Assembly: GCF_000467185.1 (NCBI RefSeq)
Contig: NZ_BATM01000025.1
Coordinates: 1-53,067 of the forward strand
Direction of reading: 5' to 3'
DNA length: 53,067 nucleotides
Source of the DNA: Vibrio ezurae NBRC 102218
GTDB lineage: Bacteria; Pseudomonadota; Gammaproteobacteria; Enterobacterales; Vibrionaceae
The notes beneath the pieces are model-generated. The model saw only the letters and a program-made list of their open reading frames with translations, did not search any database and was not told where the DNA came from. Shown here one piece after another: positions 36,801 through 43,903 of this stretch. The position numbers and the translations under genes were made by a program. Each line of letters starts with the position of its first letter. The first letter of the stretch is position 1.

Positions 36801-37193
36801 ACATGCGACCATATCTAGGCATTGTGTCTCCATTGCATTCGTACAGCATTCCAGATATGTAGGAGACCAGGTATCGTCATCATCAAGGAAAGCAAGCGCC
36901 ACTTCGAAGGGGTTGCTCTCTTCAGCTAATAAAGCATTAACTGCTGAATTCCAAGCTCCGCTTGCTCCCTTGGTTCTATTATTTTCCAAGTAGAAGATCT
37001 TACAATCTAATAAGCTGAATTGATTTGTCGCCTTTCTATTTTTATTACGGTATTGAAGATCAGAGTCATCACAAATAATCAGGTAGTTGGGCTTTCGAGT
37101 TTGCCTCTGAAGCGCCTTTAGTGCTCTGCCAATCAATAAATCACAGCGGTTTTTAGTAGCCACTATTACTGCTAACTTCAATGGTGACACCAT
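33819..37193 (-). CDS. tripartite glycosyltransferase-kinase-like-glycosyltransferase protein
   Basis: A 1124-residue cytoplasmic protein with no signal or membrane helix. Residues 1-270 are a GT2-type GT-A domain: LAVIVATKNR, the metal site LDDDDTW (103-109), GNPGIQGSNLF and STDRDLCIRL. Residues 283-420 resemble no family I know. Residues 433-600 look like an atypical kinase: glycine loop GYGSEAIVF (440-448), Lys456, catalytic loop IHPKNLI (536-542) and DYGSD (552-556). Residues 632-930 form a second GT-A-like domain with WILDDDMRLD (749-758). The C-terminal 190 residues are helical. It is the first gene of the operon, after an AT-rich leader. Acceptor and sugar donors unknown; the combination is unusual. 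Confidence 0.8.
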   Translation of the reverse strand: MVSPLKLAVIVATKNRCDLLIGRALKALQRQTRKPNYLIICDDSDLQYRNKNRKATNQFSLLDCKIFYLENNRTKGASGAWNSAVNALLAEESNPFEVALAFLDDDDTWSPTYLECCTNAMETQCLDMVACGINRIYGKFIASIQSPAPEKLSRSAFLVGNPGIQGSNLFLRLNTFLEAGGFDESLNSSTDRDLCIRLAEMNTIRYQAIPKYLVNHYAETDRVRLSTPGNSAKSSGLTAFWQKYHSRMSAEQKIAFTQRASDLFDWKSPSADDCDLLAEISNKAFVLVFRNGINSEQLEKLKVFFTHFLNFDLVGLDVVFLSKAAEPAQHHISTTLRELGIGCFPVESAELLRIYSILISELRPGSKEWELEALLEPDLRHFNSSEDYLIKSGALELSDLTVPEHLATSDINQHIHELRVTSAEHRVAQYFKPKSLTILGYGSEAIVFTDGQTVFKCIDYWKTRTPKALFKFLCDSGPTWKNTSALYPLISVVRDSSWVLITYPYEISKPYNGGAEELLIQLINDCTQAEIVCNNIHPKNLIQKGKEVKLIDYGSDIRPWSELGFEHMARRTYLTCWCANKPDLKTLMRKSLTDESMPELDGYPVFRAKLDYPVHTQVRCESALLSAPEAEPFELIIGVITADPLMLLPLISSLRVLKGHTSIRSLSVAVLCNGCDVQELQQMLDSTSWQLPKLDLISEKQQSHDACKGHFGAGIKFRPHGQVDIAQARTMLQRYLGEKLEQSSGSIGWILDDDMRLDHRTCDYIGWLPHFRKQGVDVLLGAYEGSSPNPPLNGLRVQLMDLVHNLEWLDKLPDESILPDRSAENALLRATFSDYYYDLSRRHTAHLESPIWLEPSYEFETVREARARLIAGAKGILNGTPITRSIIATECCDPLKEAKDSVNRGGCTFILNHTAVQHTPNLVLNIHGKEARRSDMIWAIVNRYYRGMTIKAVSFPIKHVGRFSDKPSVNTEKVQSEIVGSALYAGLTNFLQANPEHKLSFRPEENQAIYEMTIEQVVSRMTALKQSFYRIRGLVKTLKHSSSGKNLLPLTHCLEDKFSLVAYSKINSAVKDISKNEVSHFLDQLVQATDAYSSALDTNHNSSEGLESKREIDGLLEITSETTN

Positions 37194-37568
37194 TCTGTTA
37201 TAATCCTGAAACTCTTTATTTATGATGAAGTTCTTAAATACTATTTATGCTTCTGAAAAGTTTAATTCATTACAAAAATTTACCTAGCAAAATACTATAT
37301 GGCGTATTTCTAAGTTAGCTCAGAGTTTATAAGAACATCTGTCTGGAAAAATAATACCAGTAACTTTACTTGATTATTTGACACTTTAAATGTAAGTAAA
37401 TCACATTAGGAATATTTTCTATATTGATGTTAATGATTATATTGGATAATTATTACAATAGTGGAATGATATTCAGCCTAATTTGCCAAAAACGACTAAA
37501 CCTGCAATAAGAGAATAAAACCCTATTGCAGGCAAAGCCATTTCTATCAGTAGATTTAGCTCCCTTGA
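37194..37568. other. AT-rich leader of the four-gene operon and 3 prime end of DUF1254 gene
   Basis: No gene was found. CCTGCAATA (37501-37509) pairs with TATTGCAGG (37524-37532), a likely end signal for the DUF1254/DUF1214 gene, which is read towards it. The remainder is AT-rich and must hold the promoter of the 33.8-37.2 kb gene, but no -35/-10 pair could be assigned with confidence. Confidence 0.45.
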
Positions 37569-38612
37569 CTATTTCATCGGCTTAATACCCTTACTCGGGT
37601 CAATCCCCTTATACAAAAACTCGGTAGTAGGCGCATAGTGACGCACTAGCACGTTCCACTTTTGACCGTCTTTTAAGCCATCCAACGGAATGTTGTTCGC
37701 GCCGTATTTTTCTTCGTCACATCCAAAGTACACGGTGTATGTGTCGTCTGCATTTGGTTGGGCTACACCACTGTTAGCGCTTGCATCGTCATTGAACATG
37801 AAGCCGTCTTCGTTATATACGGTAAATGACCAGAAGCCTTTGTTTTTTGGGTCTTCAAATGTCACTGAGTGACACTGGGTCGATTCAAAGTTTGGTGAGT
37901 ATTGATAAATATTGTCTTTGAATGTTGCTCCGCCCCATCCGTAAGCGGCGCCTTGAATGCGCTTTTCGGCGGTTGTGTATTCACCTGTACCAAACATCTT
38001 CTCCGAGTCAGCCACACCTTCCGCGGCGATCTCGGTTAAAATCACTTTCTTCACTGGCTCAAGCTTTGCGGCGAGAGTAGGTAAGTCGTAGCCACCATAA
38101 ATAGGGTAGTCGTCTTTTGAACCAGCGGTGATAACTAGCTGGTCTTGTAGCTTATTAAGCTTGGCGATTTCTTGTTTGTCATGAATATTTGGCAGATAAG
38201 CTCGAACTACCACGAACATGAATTTTGTCGAGTCTGGCACTTCTAGGGTTTCATTGCCTTTGGTGTAAACCATGTCAAAAGTTTGGTGGTTTTCATCGGT
38301 AAACTGCACCATTACAAAGCGGTCGCCAAAATCAGGTAGTGTCAGTGTGGCACCTTTTTCTGTATCAATGACTGCTGTCGAGTAAATAGTGTCGCGGTTC
38401 ATTCGCACGATAGGCTGATCTTCAGTTAACGGCGGAGTGCGAAAGTGTCTCCAACTGTTGACGCCATCAGTTGCTTTAGCTTCAGTGACTGCAAAATACT
38501 TAGAGGTTTCTGCTTGAATATAGTTGTCTCGGCTAATATTTACTTCAGCAGATGCCATAGTTGACAGGCCTAAGATGCTTACTGCGATTGGTGCTAGTAG
38601 AAACTTTTTCAT
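37569..38612 (-). CDS. exported DUF1254/DUF1214 domain protein
   Basis: The signal peptide ends at ASA before EVNISRDNYIQAETSKYF. The first half is DUF1254-like (PIVRMNRDTIYSTAVIDTEKGATLTLPD...RFVMVQFTDENHQTF), the second DUF1214-like (GFWSFTVYNEDGFMF, DGQKWNVLVRHYAPTTEFL). Such proteins are periplasmic or surface-associated and their activity is unknown. The 347 residues fit the shorter two-domain form. The gene stands alone beside the accessory operon. Confidence 0.88.
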   Translation of the reverse strand: MKKFLLAPIAVSILGLSTMASAEVNISRDNYIQAETSKYFAVTEAKATDGVNSWRHFRTPPLTEDQPIVRMNRDTIYSTAVIDTEKGATLTLPDFGDRFVMVQFTDENHQTFDMVYTKGNETLEVPDSTKFMFVVVRAYLPNIHDKQEIAKLNKLQDQLVITAGSKDDYPIYGGYDLPTLAAKLEPVKKVILTEIAAEGVADSEKMFGTGEYTTAEKRIQGAAYGWGGATFKDNIYQYSPNFESTQCHSVTFEDPKNKGFWSFTVYNEDGFMFNDDASANSGVAQPNADDTYTVYFGCDEEKYGANNIPLDGLKDGQKWNVLVRHYAPTTEFLYKGIDPSKGIKPMK

Positions 38613-38989
38613 CTATTCAATACCTCAATTCGTTCTAAGTAGGATGCAACCACTGTCGATTTTTCAATATAAGCAGTTGATTCAAATTTTATGCTTATTA
38701 ATGAACTGCAATCATTGTCTTAGCAAGTACGAATGAGTTTATGGCGTACTGAGGGTAAGCACCAATGCCTATTTCTAATATCAATAATGACTGATATGCA
38801 TATCATTGGTTCTATGGTGGCTATTTATGATATATCACTGATTGACGAAACAAGTGTATTTGTAGGTCATGGATTCGCTTGGATTACATATGAGGGGGGA
38901 GGGTTATTAGCTGGCTTTGTCTTTAATTGACAGAGCTTTGCTTAAGCTCTGTCATTTGAGGAGTTGCGCTGATTCTCTAAATTCTGGCT
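38613..38989. other. intergenic region with an 11-bp stem-loop
   Basis: TGACAGAGCTT (38928-38938) pairs with AAGCTCTGTCA (38944-38954), a probable end signal for the minus-strand oxidoreductase gene. A 65-codon frame at 38733-38930 lies here but I see no family, signal peptide or strong ribosome site; I do not call it a gene. Confidence 0.45.
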
Positions 38990-40234
38990 TTATGCTCTGC
39001 GTTTTCTGAAGGCATGCCATCCCGCGCTGAAAATGGTTTTTACTACAACACTAAGCGCACTTAATTTCGGGTCAGTGTTTTTGCCATCGGCGATACGCCG
39101 CATTTGGTGTTCATACCATACCAATCCCACCATCGCTATTTTATCAAGCGCAGGCTTACCGGTTGTTGGTACGGTTAAAGGCATTCCATAGTTAGAGTCT
39201 TCGATGAGCTTTTTAGGGAAGTCGGGGTCTACCGCCATGGTGCGCGCAATACCGATAAAGTCCGTCGCGGATGTACTTAATGCTTCGTTCATTGCTGGCG
39301 CGGTTCTAAAACCGCCTGTGACCACCAGTGGTGTACTGACCAATTTTCTTACCTTAACCATATAATCCATAAAATAGGCTTCGCGCTTTATTGTGCTGGC
39401 TTTTACAGGTTCACTTTTATTTTTAGCCCCCATCATTGACGGACTTTCATAAGTACCACCGGAGATCTCAATCAGGTCTATGCCGTTTGCACTTAAAGCC
39501 TGCACAACCTGCATCGATTCTTCTTCGGTAAAGCCACCTTTCATGAAATCAGCGCTATTGAGTTTGATTCCGATAGGAAAATCATTACCGACCTCTTTAC
39601 GAATTGCTCGGTACACTTCCAATATAAATCGAAGTCGGTTTTCTAATGAACCACCCCATTTGTCATCTCGTTGATTGTGGCGTGACGATAGAAACTGACT
39701 GACAAGATAGCCATGAGCACCGTGGATCTGCACTCCTGTGAAACCTGTTTGTTTGGCTAGTTTGGCGCTAGTTGTAAACTTAGCAATGATCTCGTAAATT
39801 TCGGCTTCAGTTAATGCGCGCGGCGTATTAAAGCCTTTCTCTAGACCACCGCCTAACGAAATAGCCGAAGGGGCAACGGGCTTATCACATAGGAACTTAG
39901 GAATTTGCTTGCCGGGGTGGTTGAGTTGCATCCATATCTGCGAGTCATTTTGCTTTCCGGCATTGGCCCACTCAATAAATTGCGATAAGTCGCTTTGCTC
40001 ATCTAAAACCACATTCTTAGGTTCACCAAGGGCATTTCTATCCACCATGACATTACCTGTCATCGATAGACCGATCCCGCCTTTTGCCCAGCGTTGATAT
40101 AGTTTGGCTATGCCAGATTTTGGATTGTGTTGCTTGTCACCAAGTTGCTCACTCATTGCTGATTTAAATAGGCGATTCTTTATCACTTGGCCATTGGCAA
40201 GGGTGAAAGGCTTGCTGATATTGATTGGGTTCAT
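38990..40234 (-). CDS. old-yellow-enzyme family NADH:flavin oxidoreductase
   Basis: FMN-dependent TIM-barrel ene-reductase-type protein. Family marks are PFTLANGQVIKNRLFKSAMSE near the start, the substrate pair in GVQIHGAHGYLVSQFLSSRHNQRDD, WGGSLENRLRF, and GGFRTAPAM near the phosphate site of FMN. The longest frame runs to 40417, but the barrel begins right after ATG 40234 (MNPINISKPF), giving 414 residues, so the upstream 61 codons are rejected. It resembles the subgroup with 2,4-dienoyl-CoA-like or enoate reductase barrels without the C-terminal FeS domain. Substrate unknown. Confidence 0.85.
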   Translation of the reverse strand: MNPINISKPFTLANGQVIKNRLFKSAMSEQLGDKQHNPKSGIAKLYQRWAKGGIGLSMTGNVMVDRNALGEPKNVVLDEQSDLSQFIEWANAGKQNDSQIWMQLNHPGKQIPKFLCDKPVAPSAISLGGGLEKGFNTPRALTEAEIYEIIAKFTTSAKLAKQTGFTGVQIHGAHGYLVSQFLSSRHNQRDDKWGGSLENRLRFILEVYRAIRKEVGNDFPIGIKLNSADFMKGGFTEEESMQVVQALSANGIDLIEISGGTYESPSMMGAKNKSEPVKASTIKREAYFMDYMVKVRKLVSTPLVVTGGFRTAPAMNEALSTSATDFIGIARTMAVDPDFPKKLIEDSNYGMPLTVPTTGKPALDKIAMVGLVWYEHQMRRIADGKNTDPKLSALSVVVKTIFSAGWHAFRKRRA

Positions 40235-40380
40235 GCTTGCTCTAACAATGAGTTGGTCTTGGTATGATGCGTGGCAGTATGCTTTATTTTGCTTAGAGTT
40301 CCGAGCATTTAGTGCCAAAGCCCTCACAATTAGGTTATAGAAAAGCTTGGGATTGAGGCATAAAAATCCATATGGATGCT

Positions 40381-40417
40381 TTGCTCCTTCGCCGAAAAAT
40401 TTACGACAAAGGAGCAA
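40381..40417. other. 9-bp stem-loop followed by T-run on the plus strand
   Basis: TTGCTCCTT (40381-40389) pairs with AAGGAGCAA (40409-40417), followed by TACTTTTTT on the plus strand. No plus-strand gene ends here, so it is either the 3 prime structure of the minus-strand gene at 40484 or the end of an unrecognised plus-strand transcript. Confidence 0.4.
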
Positions 40418-40483
40418 TACTTTTTTGGAAAGCCAGATAAAAAGTTAGGTCAGTACTTGAAACGGGTAACGTTGACTTACAAC

Positions 40484-41014
40484 TTAATTTGTCGGGTTAA
40501 CCGCAGCAAATACGTTGGCTAACCATTCTTCGTTATTTCTAGAGTAGCCATATATAGAGCTGTCTACATGGGTAGTGTTTTCATCTATGTGTATGTACTT
40601 TCTAACTTCACCAGTACTATCGTAGGTTTCAAGAACGTTGCCAGTATTACTATAAACGATGGTCACTTCTGTCCCTGCAATATTATCTAACGCTCCAGTG
40701 CCCAACATAGGCCTTGTAATAATCACACGGTTAAAATCAATGGCCCTGTTATCGTTGTCACGTACGACGGAAGAAATTATGCCTCTATCGGCGCTGTTTA
40801 CATAATTAGAAATAACCTGTTCATCATCGGCAACATTACCGTCATTAAATTTAATCACAGTGTTGCTTTCATTTTTCAATATCTGAGTGCCATCAGAGAA
40901 GAACGTTAATCCATGTTCTAACGAAGACTGAAACGTTGCTTGAGCGGCTGTGCTTGTCAAACCTAAACTTAATGCTGTCAACAACAGTGCAGGCAGTCGT
41001 TTTCTTCTAATCAT
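40484..41014 (-). CDS. exported protein of unknown family
   Basis: A signal peptide is clear: RRKRLPALLLTALSLGLTSTAAQA before TFQSSLEHG. The mature 150 residues are hydrophilic and rich in Asp and Asn, with no cysteine and no recognised motif. The spacing of Val/Ile pairs (VIKFNDGNVADDEQVISNYV, EVTIVYSNTGNVLETYD) suggests beta-sheet. ATG 41014 follows GGAT. It is a single gene with no obvious partner. It may be periplasmic; I cannot assign a role. Confidence 0.6.
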   Translation of the reverse strand: MIRRKRLPALLLTALSLGLTSTAAQATFQSSLEHGLTFFSDGTQILKNESNTVIKFNDGNVADDEQVISNYVNSADRGIISSVVRDNDNRAIDFNRVIITRPMLGTGALDNIAGTEVTIVYSNTGNVLETYDSTGEVRKYIHIDENTTHVDSSIYGYSRNNEEWLANVFAAVNPTN

Positions 41015-41370
41015 TCATTGATATCCTTTTGGTTCATTGTAATCGGTAAGAGCGTTAGTAGCGCAGAGACCTATAGGCGAACGTGACTTCTCAGAGCGGG
41101 CAACATTGAACACGTGTTTACTCCGAGAAAATTCCTTAGCGTCCCATGATAGGAAATAACATTCATATAGTGAATATAATAGAGTGGTGTTTGTGTCTGC
41201 GGTATTAAATTTTTATGTTGATGCTCAATAGGTTGGGTTGTATCACAAAGTGGGTAGTGGCAGTTGATTCGGCTTCTTATGGGAGGGTCGCAGGTTAATC
41301 CACCAGAAACGCCTATTTCTGTTTTATGCCCTTATCGGCTGCTCACCTTCTTTTGAGGAAAATAAAATAA

Positions 41371-41402
41371 CGTTTCATTTTTAATTGAAATACGGTTTCA
41401 AA
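41371..41402. promoter_or_regulatory. KdgR-like operator upstream of kduD
   Basis: TGAAATACGGTTTCA (41386-41400) is an inverted repeat that fits the GAAA-N5-TTTC pattern of KdgR boxes, and CGTTTCA at 41371-41377 adds a further half-site. TATAGT at 41410-41415 could be the -10 box, placing the operator over the promoter, as expected for repression of uronate catabolism. The regulator gene is not in the window. Confidence 0.6.
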
Positions 41403-41420
41403 AACTGATATAGTAGCTTC

Positions 41421-41438
41421 ATTAAAGAGACACCCACT
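41421..41438 (+). repeat. solo copy of the GAGACACCCA motif
   Basis: ATTAAAGAGACACCCACT resembles the motif repeated in the block at 47.07-47.68 kb. It lies in the kduD leader, between the putative -10 box and the ribosome site. Confidence 0.6.
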
Positions 41439-41465
41439 AAAAAATATTCTTCTTGAGGGCAATAC

Positions 41466-42227
41466 ATGATTCTCGATTCTTTTAGTTTGCAAGGCAAAGT
41501 CGCCATAGTGACGGGCTGTAATACTGGATTAGGCCAAGCGATTGCGGTTGGCCTAGCGGGCGCTGGTTGTGACGTGATTGGTGTGAACCGATCATGCCCA
41601 AGTGAAACAAAACAAAGTGTTGAACAGCTTGGTCGTCAATTTGTGGATGTTCGAGCTGATCTGTCGAAGCTTGATGATATCCCTACTATTATTGAACGTG
41701 CTGTCAGTGAATTGGGGCGTATTGATGTGCTAGTGAATAACGCTGGAATTATCCGCCGCAATGATGCTATCGAGTTTTCAGAGCAAGATTGGGATGAGGT
41801 GATGAATACCAATTCAAAATCCGTCTTCTTTTTATCCCAAGCAGTGGCAAAACAGATGATTACACAAGGTGATGGCGGAAAAATCATTAATATTGCTTCT
41901 ATGCTTTCGTTCCAAGGAGGCATTCGAGTGCCTTCTTATACCGCATCTAAAAGTGCCATTATGGGATTAACCCGTGCAATGGCAAATGAATGGGCCAGTC
42001 ATAATATTAACGTAAATGCGATTGCTCCGGGCTATATGGCGACTAACAATACTGACGCTTTGCGCGCTGATGAAAAACGTAATCAAGAGATATTAGAGCG
42101 TATTCCCGCAGGTCGTTGGGGCAAACCAGAAGACATTGCCGGCCCTTGTGTGTTCTTAGCCTCGGCCGCCTCGAATTATGTGAATGGCTATACTGTTGCC
42201 GTCGATGGTGGTTGGCTATCTCGTTAA
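41466..42227 (+). CDS. kduD: 2-deoxy-D-gluconate 3-dehydrogenase (KduD-type SDR)
   Basis: Short-chain dehydrogenase reducing 2,5-diketo-3-deoxygluconate to KDG in the breakdown of pectin, alginate-like or glycosaminoglycan uronates. It has the nucleotide loop TGCNTGLGQAIAVGLAGAG, the NNAG motif, the catalytic Ser in IINIASMLSFQGG and YTASK. The end NYVNGYTVAVDGGWLSR is typical for KduD. GAGGGC precedes ATG 41466. A DhuI-like isomerase gene follows 53 bases later, and a KdgR-like operator precedes it. Confidence 0.93.
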   Translation: MILDSFSLQGKVAIVTGCNTGLGQAIAVGLAGAGCDVIGVNRSCPSETKQSVEQLGRQFVDVRADLSKLDDIPTIIERAVSELGRIDVLVNNAGIIRRNDAIEFSEQDWDEVMNTNSKSVFFLSQAVAKQMITQGDGGKIINIASMLSFQGGIRVPSYTASKSAIMGLTRAMANEWASHNINVNAIAPGYMATNNTDALRADEKRNQEILERIPAGRWGKPEDIAGPCVFLASAASNYVNGYTVAVDGGWLSR

Positions 42228-42280
42228 GTTTAGAATGATATAAGTAAAAAATTTATCGCAGTTTACTGCAGGAGTAACAA

Positions 42281-42916
42281 ATGAAAATCGCACTGATGAT
42301 GGAAAATAGCCAAGCTCAAAAAAATGCCATGGTGGCAACCGAGCTCAATAATGTGGCTGGTGGTTTAGGACACGATGTGTTCAATGTGGGTATGACTGAT
42401 GAAAACGATCATCACCTCACTTACATTCACCTTGGTATTATGGCGAGCATCCTTCTTAACTCAAAAGCGGTAGACTTTGTGGTCACAGGCTGCGGAACTG
42501 GTCAAGGTGCGTTAATGGCGAGTAACCTGCATCCTGGCGTTGTGTGTGGCTACTGTTTAGAACCGTCAGATGCGTTCTTGTTTAACCAAATCAACAACGG
42601 CAATGCCATTGCTTTAGCGTTTGCCAAAGGCTTTGGTTGGGCGGGTGAACTTAATGTTCGTTATATCTTCGAAAAAGCGTTCACTGGCGCTCGTGGTGAA
42701 GGCTACCCAATTGAACGTGTGGCGCCGCAACAAGCGAATGCGGCGATTTTAAATGAAGTAAAATCCGCAGTTTGTAAGGATGTTGTTTCGTCACTGCGTG
42801 CTATCGACCAACAGTTGGTCAAACAAGCCGTAGGCAGCACTCAGTTCCAAGAGTGCTTTTTTAATAACTGCAAAGATGCAGACATTGAACAATATGTTCG
42901 CTCTCTTATCGACTAA
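42281..42916 (+). CDS. RpiB/LacA/LacB-family isomerase (DhuI-like)
   Basis: Sugar isomerase with the RpiB signature: KIALMMENSQAQKNAMV at the start, DFVVTGCGTGQGALMASN (the conserved catalytic region with Cys) and GNAIALAFAKGFG. The streptococcal RpiB-family isomerase DhuI converts 4-deoxy-5-hexosulose uronate before the DhuD/KduD step; pairing with kduD here strongly suggests the same job, replacing the unrelated KduI. The C-terminal extension (residues 150-211) goes beyond plain RpiB, as in that group. AGGAG precedes the start. The reaction is inferred from the pairing, not proven by motif alone. Confidence 0.82.
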   Translation: MKIALMMENSQAQKNAMVATELNNVAGGLGHDVFNVGMTDENDHHLTYIHLGIMASILLNSKAVDFVVTGCGTGQGALMASNLHPGVVCGYCLEPSDAFLFNQINNGNAIALAFAKGFGWAGELNVRYIFEKAFTGARGEGYPIERVAPQQANAAILNEVKSAVCKDVVSSLRAIDQQLVKQAVGSTQFQECFFNNCKDADIEQYVRSLID

Positions 42917-42942
42917 GACAAATACAGTCTTTACGTGATTTT

Positions 42943-42976
42943 AAAAACACATGTGCTTATGGTACATGTGTTTTTT
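42943..42976 (+). terminator. intrinsic terminator after the kduD pair
   Basis: AAAAACACATGT (42943-42954) pairs with ACATGTGTTTTT (42964-42975), ending in T. Confidence 0.9.
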
Positions 42977-43079
42977 GTTGGTTTAATTGTGAGCAAATCG
43001 TAACTTTTTCATACTATTTTTGCCCCTGATTTTCCTAGTCTTTAGGATGAAGGATTGAACGAAAATAAAGGAAGGTGGC

Positions 43080-43814
43080 ATGAAGTTCGCAAAAACAATA
43101 ACTTGCAGCGTGATATTTCTTATTGCAGGCTGTCAAAGCATTCCTATCTATGTCCCTGATCATAAAGTTTTTGTTGATGGTGATACGCTCGTTTACGATG
43201 GCATGATTTCAGGAGAAGCAGTGCTTGAAGCATTGCGAGCTGTCCGAGAAAGTAATACACAAGTGAAAAAGCTAGCCATTACCAGTCAAGGTGGCGACAT
43301 GTCTGCGGGCATAGAATTGGGCTTCTTTATCAAAGAACACAACTGGGATGTGGAAGTAAGGGAGCTATGCTTTTCTGCCTGCGCTAACTATGTGCTTCCC
43401 GCCGCAAAAAGCGTCACTATTGATGCGAATTCGTTGCTAGGTTGGCATGGCGGCGCGATGCAACCAGATGAATTGTGGGCTCATAGCATACCAAAGAGCT
43501 CGCGCGCGGTATTTATGGATTACATTGCTATGTTGCGAGAGAAAGAAACGCGATTCTTTGACACTGTTGGCGTTGATCAGAACATCACTACCTATGGACA
43601 AACCACAAAAAACAGTTGTCAACTGGCGCAAAAAACCGATGGCTGGTATTACTCAGTGGAAGATCTCAAGCGAATGGGGATTAAAAATATCACCATTAAA
43701 GGCGATGGATTATTGAGTGAAATTGAATACGCCAATGACAGTACCAATAAAACAGATCCTACGACTCATAAGATCAAGTCTTGTTTGATGGAGAATGTGT
43801 TCGAAAGTGGCTGA
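43080..43814 (+). CDS. ClpP/crotonase-fold lipoprotein, putative serine peptidase
   Basis: A lipobox IAGC (Cys18) follows a short signal. The body shows a ClpP-like arrangement: ITSQGGDMSAGIELG (oxyanion-type GG loop), the candidate nucleophile Ser99 in CFSACANYVLPAA, and His123 in LGWHGGAM. The Ser-His spacing of 24 residues is nearly that of ClpP (97/122). A lipid-anchored periplasmic version of such a fold would be unlike the cytoplasmic ClpP. The third catalytic residue is not identified. There is no Clp ATPase nearby. A long inverted repeat follows the stop. Confidence 0.75.
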   Translation: MKFAKTITCSVIFLIAGCQSIPIYVPDHKVFVDGDTLVYDGMISGEAVLEALRAVRESNTQVKKLAITSQGGDMSAGIELGFFIKEHNWDVEVRELCFSACANYVLPAAKSVTIDANSLLGWHGGAMQPDELWAHSIPKSSRAVFMDYIAMLREKETRFFDTVGVDQNITTYGQTTKNSCQLAQKTDGWYYSVEDLKRMGIKNITIKGDGLLSEIEYANDSTNKTDPTTHKIKSCLMENVFESG

Positions 43815-43826
43815 TTTCACTCATTT

Positions 43827-43877
43827 TTAGCTCAAGGTTAAGGCCAGTTATAGCCATAGTGATTAACCTTGAGCTAA
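43827..43877. terminator. perfect 15-bp inverted repeat between convergent genes
   Basis: TTAGCTCAAGGTTAA (43827-43841) is repeated in inverse at 43863-43877, with a 21-base loop. It lies between two convergent genes, so a shared end signal is likely, though no clean U-tract follows. Confidence 0.6.
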
Positions 43878-43903
43878 GCAATACCATTGCCGAGATAGGG
43901 CAA

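Noticed and set aside
30410..37568. Prophage or integrative element around the four-gene operon
   Set aside because: No integrase, transposase, tRNA or direct-repeat ends could be found; the operon may still be acquired, but the mechanism is not visible.
32762..37568. FMN riboswitch controlling the GTP cyclohydrolase II gene
   Set aside because: The gene is internal to an operon, and the leader before 37193 shows no RFN-like conserved stems that I could recognise.
38733..38930. Plus-strand frame of 65 codons
   Set aside because: No family, no ribosome site of note and ordinary intergenic composition; it ends at a hairpin but this is better explained as the end of the minus-strand oxidoreductase transcript.
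40235..40417. Sixty-one extra N-terminal codons of the old-yellow-enzyme gene
   Set aside because: The barrel starts at ATG 40234 as in the family; the upstream part is Cys/Lys-rich and unlike any presequence.
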